DNA of 64,000 nucleotides from Alkalihalobacillus sp047302405 (GTDB lineage Bacteria; Bacillota; Bacilli; Bacillales; Bacillaceae_D): NCBI RefSeq assembly GCF_047302405.1, contig NZ_CP154853.1, forward strand, positions 1,736,001 through 1,800,000, given 5' to 3'. The notes beneath the pieces are model-generated. The model did no database searches and was not told the DNA's origin. It was given only the letters and a program-made list of their open reading frames with translations. Each line of letters begins with the position of its first letter. Position 1 is the first letter of the stretch. The translations under genes were made by a program, and so were the position numbers. Shown here one piece after another: positions 61,267-64,000 of this stretch.

Positions 61267-62478
61267 TTAAAGGGTGATATGTGGGTTAAAAAGATGCTTT
61301 AAAACAAGAGTAGCTGCTCCTATCATCGTTCCATCATCTCCGAGTTTTGATTGCAAAATTTCTGTTTCCCTTGCTTGTGCGGTGAGTGCCTGCTCTTTAA
61401 CGACCTCTCGTAAAGGGGTTAACACATAATTGCCCGCTTTAGCTACTCCACCACCAATAATAATTCGTGTCGGATTGATTAGATGAATTAAATTAATTAC
61501 CCCCACCCCGATATAACGTCCGGTATCGGCTAATAGTTGCAACGAAAGTGCATCTCCTTCTTTGGCACATTGATAAATAAGAGCACCGTTAATTGCATTG
61601 GGATCGTTATTAGCTTTTTTTAAAAGCTCTTGGTTTTCTTCGGATTCCAACGCCCGTTCCCTTAATACTTCTCCCCCTGCAATGGTTTGGAGGCAACCAT
61701 AACTACCGCAAGAACACTGCCGACCATTGATGTCAACGATAACGTGACCAATTTCGCCTGCAATCCCATTCTGACCATGAAAAAGTTGATCATTTAATAT
61801 AATCCCCGCCCCAATTCCGACACCGATATTAATACAAATTAAATTATCTATCCCTTTCCCATTTCCAAACCATGTTTCGCCTAATGTGAAAGCTCGTACG
61901 TCATTTTCAACATACACAGGTATCTGAAATTGAGCCTCTAAATGTTTTTTAATCGGGATTTGTCTAAGTTGAAAATTTGGAGCAAAAATCGCAACCCCTT
62001 CTAAATGATCAACAACACCATGCATCCCTATGCCAATTCCCATTATCTTGTCTATATTTATTTTTGACTTTGTAATCACTGCTTTGATGACTGAAACGAT
62101 TTGTTCAAGTAATTGGTCTTTTGTAAGTGGACTTGGTAAGATTATTTCATCTTTTGCTTGAAGCGTCGCACTTAAATTCGTTACTACTGCCCGAACAGTA
62201 TGCCCACCAACATCGACTCCAACAATAAACGAGTCTCTGTTGTTAATCGTTAATAATATTGGCTTCCGCCCTCCTTGGGACACCCCGACCTTACTCTCAC
62301 ACACTAAATTTTCGTTAATTAATTCCGCTACGATATTGGTTATCGTTGCAGGAGTCAACTTTGTTTTTTTAGCTATCTCGGCACGAGAAATGGGATTATG
62401 TAAGCGAATTGTATTTAAAATCGTTGACTTATTTAATAATTTCATCCCTTGAAAACTACCTGTTTGTATTCTTGACAT
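61267..62478 (-). CDS. ROK-family transcriptional regulator (XylR/NagC-like)
   Basis: The 403-residue protein has an N-terminal winged HTH (NPISRAEIAKKTKLTPATITNIVAEL) and a ROK sugar-kinase-like domain. The domain shows FIVGVDVGGHTVRAVV and zinc motif CSCGSYGCLQT. It probably represses sugar catabolic genes, and the Gfo/Idh cluster 1.4 kb downstream is a candidate target. No kinase or transporter gene is adjacent. Confidence 0.88.
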   Translation of the reverse strand: MSRIQTGSFQGMKLLNKSTILNTIRLHNPISRAEIAKKTKLTPATITNIVAELINENLVCESKVGVSQGGRKPILLTINNRDSFIVGVDVGGHTVRAVVTNLSATLQAKDEIILPSPLTKDQLLEQIVSVIKAVITKSKINIDKIMGIGIGMHGVVDHLEGVAIFAPNFQLRQIPIKKHLEAQFQIPVYVENDVRAFTLGETWFGNGKGIDNLICINIGVGIGAGIILNDQLFHGQNGIAGEIGHVIVDINGRQCSCGSYGCLQTIAGGEVLRERALESEENQELLKKANNDPNAINGALIYQCAKEGDALSLQLLADTGRYIGVGVINLIHLINPTRIIIGGGVAKAGNYVLTPLREVVKEQALTAQARETEILQSKLGDDGTMIGAATLVLKHLFNPHITL

Positions 62479-62638
62479 ATAAAGCCTCCTACACTACTAT
62501 GATTCACTGAAATGAGTTTAGATGATTTGGATTACTCCACCAGCTGAATCCATGATGGCTCACCTAATTATTTAGGGTTCGTCCCGGTTAAAAGTGAGAA
62601 TGAGATTTTTTCAATGGATGTTACTATTCCTTTTGATT

Positions 62639-63118
62639 TTAATCGGTAACATCCTTAGGGTCAAAGTTTTTAAGGATTTCGTATACAGCTAGTCCATCAC
62701 TCACATGTTTTTCACTATATTTAATCGGTAACAAAGCAAAGAATACATAGTAAACCGAAAAGTAGCCGAACTGATAAAAATAAGTTGTTTCTGGTAAGAT
62801 ATTTATCATAATGAGGAGATTAAGAAGAAGCATAGAGCCTAAATTAAAAATCACTCCACCTAAATGGACCAAAATATGAGCAAGTTTGTTATTTATTTTT
62901 AACCCTTTATATGTACAAGAGGAATCTGCTATATAAATCCACTTTAATGAAATCGGTCCTACCCTTAAAATGGTTTTTCCTCTGCCTATGATTAGATTAG
63001 ATGTTCCTCCCATCATTTTCGCCATCGTCCAATGACCGAACTGATGAATAAAAGATACGAAAGGAAGGATTAGAAAAAAAGCCCAAAAAGCCGTTAAAAG
63101 GTCGCTCCACTCAAACAT
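62639..63118 (-). CDS. M50-like membrane protein with altered HExxH (HQFGH)
   Basis: The 159-residue protein has about four membrane segments. The first contains His25-Gln-Phe-Gly-His29, where site-2-protease relatives have HExxH. The second metal motif has Asp141 in SDGLAVYEIL. The metal-binding His and Asp residues are kept but the catalytic Glu is Gln. It is therefore probably an inactive homologue or has a non-proteolytic role. It is single-gene, with GGAGAAG upstream. Confidence 0.7.
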   Translation of the reverse strand: MFEWSDLLTAFWAFFLILPFVSFIHQFGHWTMAKMMGGTSNLIIGRGKTILRVGPISLKWIYIADSSCTYKGLKINNKLAHILVHLGGVIFNLGSMLLLNLLIMINILPETTYFYQFGYFSVYYVFFALLPIKYSEKHVSDGLAVYEILKNFDPKDVTD

Positions 63119-63350
63119 AAAGACTTCTCCTTTTTTAGTTTATTTTCCCCTTAGTACCTTTTATAAAACTTCCATTCAAAAGTTTCCCATGTATATCATT
63201 CAACAAGTAAAATACCCACCAAATAACAGGATGACCACACACAATAGCTGCCACTTTATTGTTTGAAGTGTTAAAATATAAGAAGAAATGAAGTTATTAT
63301 TTCGTTAACAAGTAGGGTTGTATAATAAAAGTGGTTATCGGAGGTTCGTC

Positions 63351-63632
63351 ATGGAAGATAAAAAATGTGATTTAATACACACAAGTAATGTTAAGGAAAA
63401 GAAATTAGAAGTGATTGATGGATATACGATAAAGTACCATGCAAACGGAACAACAAGATGGTCAAAGGGAAAAATGATAGAAGATAAGCCAGAAGGGTAT
63501 TGGGAATGGTATCGAACTGATGGGACAATTAAGCGGTCAGGCTATTTTGAAATGGGCGAACCTGTTGGAGAATGGGTCACCTATGATAGCAAAGATGAAA
63601 AGTACAAAACTACTAATCGTGATAAAAAATAA
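63351..63632 (+). CDS. MORN-like repeat protein
   Basis: The protein has 93 residues from the ATG at 63351 after GGAGG. It contains two to three MORN-like strands (GTTRWSKGKMIEDKPEGYWEWY and GYFEMGEPVGEWVTYD). Similar proteins are annotated as MORN or YwqK-type antitoxins. No toxin gene is adjacent, so that role is not supported. Confidence 0.65.
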   Translation: MEDKKCDLIHTSNVKEKKLEVIDGYTIKYHANGTTRWSKGKMIEDKPEGYWEWYRTDGTIKRSGYFEMGEPVGEWVTYDSKDEKYKTTNRDKK

Positions 63633-63661
63633 AAGGATAGGGTAGCTTCAATAGCTAGCAT

Positions 63662-63718
63662 AAAAAGGCTGTCCACATAAGATCTTTCTCATGACTCTTA
63701 TCGGACAGTCCCTTTTTT
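63662..63718. terminator. Bidirectional terminator at the window end
   Basis: AAAAAGGCTGTCC and GGACAGTCCCTTTTTT pair with an inner TAAGA/TCTTA stem. A and T tracts on each side suit both convergent genes. Confidence 0.75.
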
Positions 63719-63766
63719 ACGCAATAAATTCCAATACTATTTAGTTTTTTTCACTTAGAAAAATTC

Positions 63767-64000
63767 TTAAAGTTGAAGCAATTTACCTGAATTCAGCTTT
63801 GTTAACCCTTCTTTATATTCTCCCTCAAGTTCATTTACGATTTCGTTGACTGTTTGAACTTTGTCAATCGTACCGACACCGTGTCCTGCTGAAACAATGT
63901 CTTTCCACGCCTTTGAATCACTGTGGCTAACATCAACAATGTCCTTTTTCTTTAACTTTTCTGGATCAAGTCCAGCGTTAATAATACTTTTAACAAGATA
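63767..64000 (-). CDS. Nitronate monooxygenase-like flavoprotein (C-terminal part only)
   Basis: The last 77 residues of a gene running off the window are present. They include SAGHGVGTIDKVQTVNEIVNEL and end GKLLQL. This pattern matches the C-terminal helix region of FMN-dependent 2-nitropropane dioxygenase/nitronate monooxygenase proteins. The catalytic part lies outside the window, so the function is inferred from the tail only. Confidence 0.7.
   Translation of the reverse strand, partial: YLVKSIINAGLDPEKLKKKDIVDVSHSDSKAWKDIVSAGHGVGTIDKVQTVNEIVNELEGEYKEGLTKLNSGKLLQL

Noticed and set aside
63351..63632. YwqK-type antitoxin of a toxin-antitoxin pair
   Set aside because: No toxin-like gene lies on either side, so only a MORN-like protein is called.

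Overview
The window is low-GC Firmicute DNA, almost certainly from a spore-forming member of the Bacillaceae. The signs are a tricistronic GerA-type germinant receptor, a ResABC/CcdA cytochrome c maturation set, a cytochrome bd oxidase with a CydS-like small subunit, AGGAGG-type ribosome binding sites, and Gram-positive regulators such as CadC, CzrA and MocR. The species cannot be fixed from the sequence. No rRNA, tRNA or CRISPR array was seen.

Region 1 (1-15.6 kb) handles metals and thiol redox. A CadC-controlled CadA metal ATPase is followed by a cytochrome c assembly operon (resA-resB-resC-ccdA plus a SHOCT protein), a two-component system, a CzrA/CDF zinc module, a LytM-domain murein hydrolase activator, a BdbD-BdbC-CtaG operon, a protein with two AbrB-type domains, and a beta-propeller lipoprotein. 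Four promoters here (the response regulator, resA, bdbD and the double-AbrB gene) share an 18-bp element, CTCCAYRNTTTYTAYACA. In each case it lies exactly 9 bp upstream of a -10-like hexamer and takes the place of a normal -35. I read this as an undescribed local regulon that joins disulfide formation, cytochrome c maturation and oxidase assembly, probably under the adjacent response regulator.

Region 2 (15.6-27.7 kb) looks like a defence and mobile island. It holds two diverged orphan TniQ/TnsD-like genes, a small ORF whose start codon reads ATA, and a complete type II CBASS operon (CD-NTase, Cap2 E2-E1, Cap3 JAMM protease, Cap5-like HNH-SAVED nuclease). It also holds a LAGLIDADG homing endonuclease gene interrupted by a TGA, with extra copies of its 3' end lying nearby, then msrA and a decayed AraC-type regulator.

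Region 3 (27.7-45 kb) is respiratory and general. It includes LysR and DUF2798 genes, a divergent MocR regulator/aspartate racemase pair, cydAB with a 28-residue CydS-like ORF, an XRE regulator with tandem operators, insertion sequence remnants, a SAP-domain protein, a tyrosine phosphatase, an ATP-grasp enzyme, an acetyltransferase, and cydDC on the opposite strand.

Region 4 (45-64 kb) has an LrgAB/CidAB pair, a nitrilase whose tail overlaps a truncated aminotransferase, threonine aldolase, a HAD phosphatase and the gerA operon. These are followed by a serine hydrolase, a sugar-catabolic cluster (two Gfo/Idh enzymes, an AraC regulator, a TIM-barrel isomerase) with a candidate CcpA site, a ROK repressor, an M50-like protein whose HExxH reads HQFGH, a MORN-like protein, and the 3' end of a nitronate monooxygenase-like gene.
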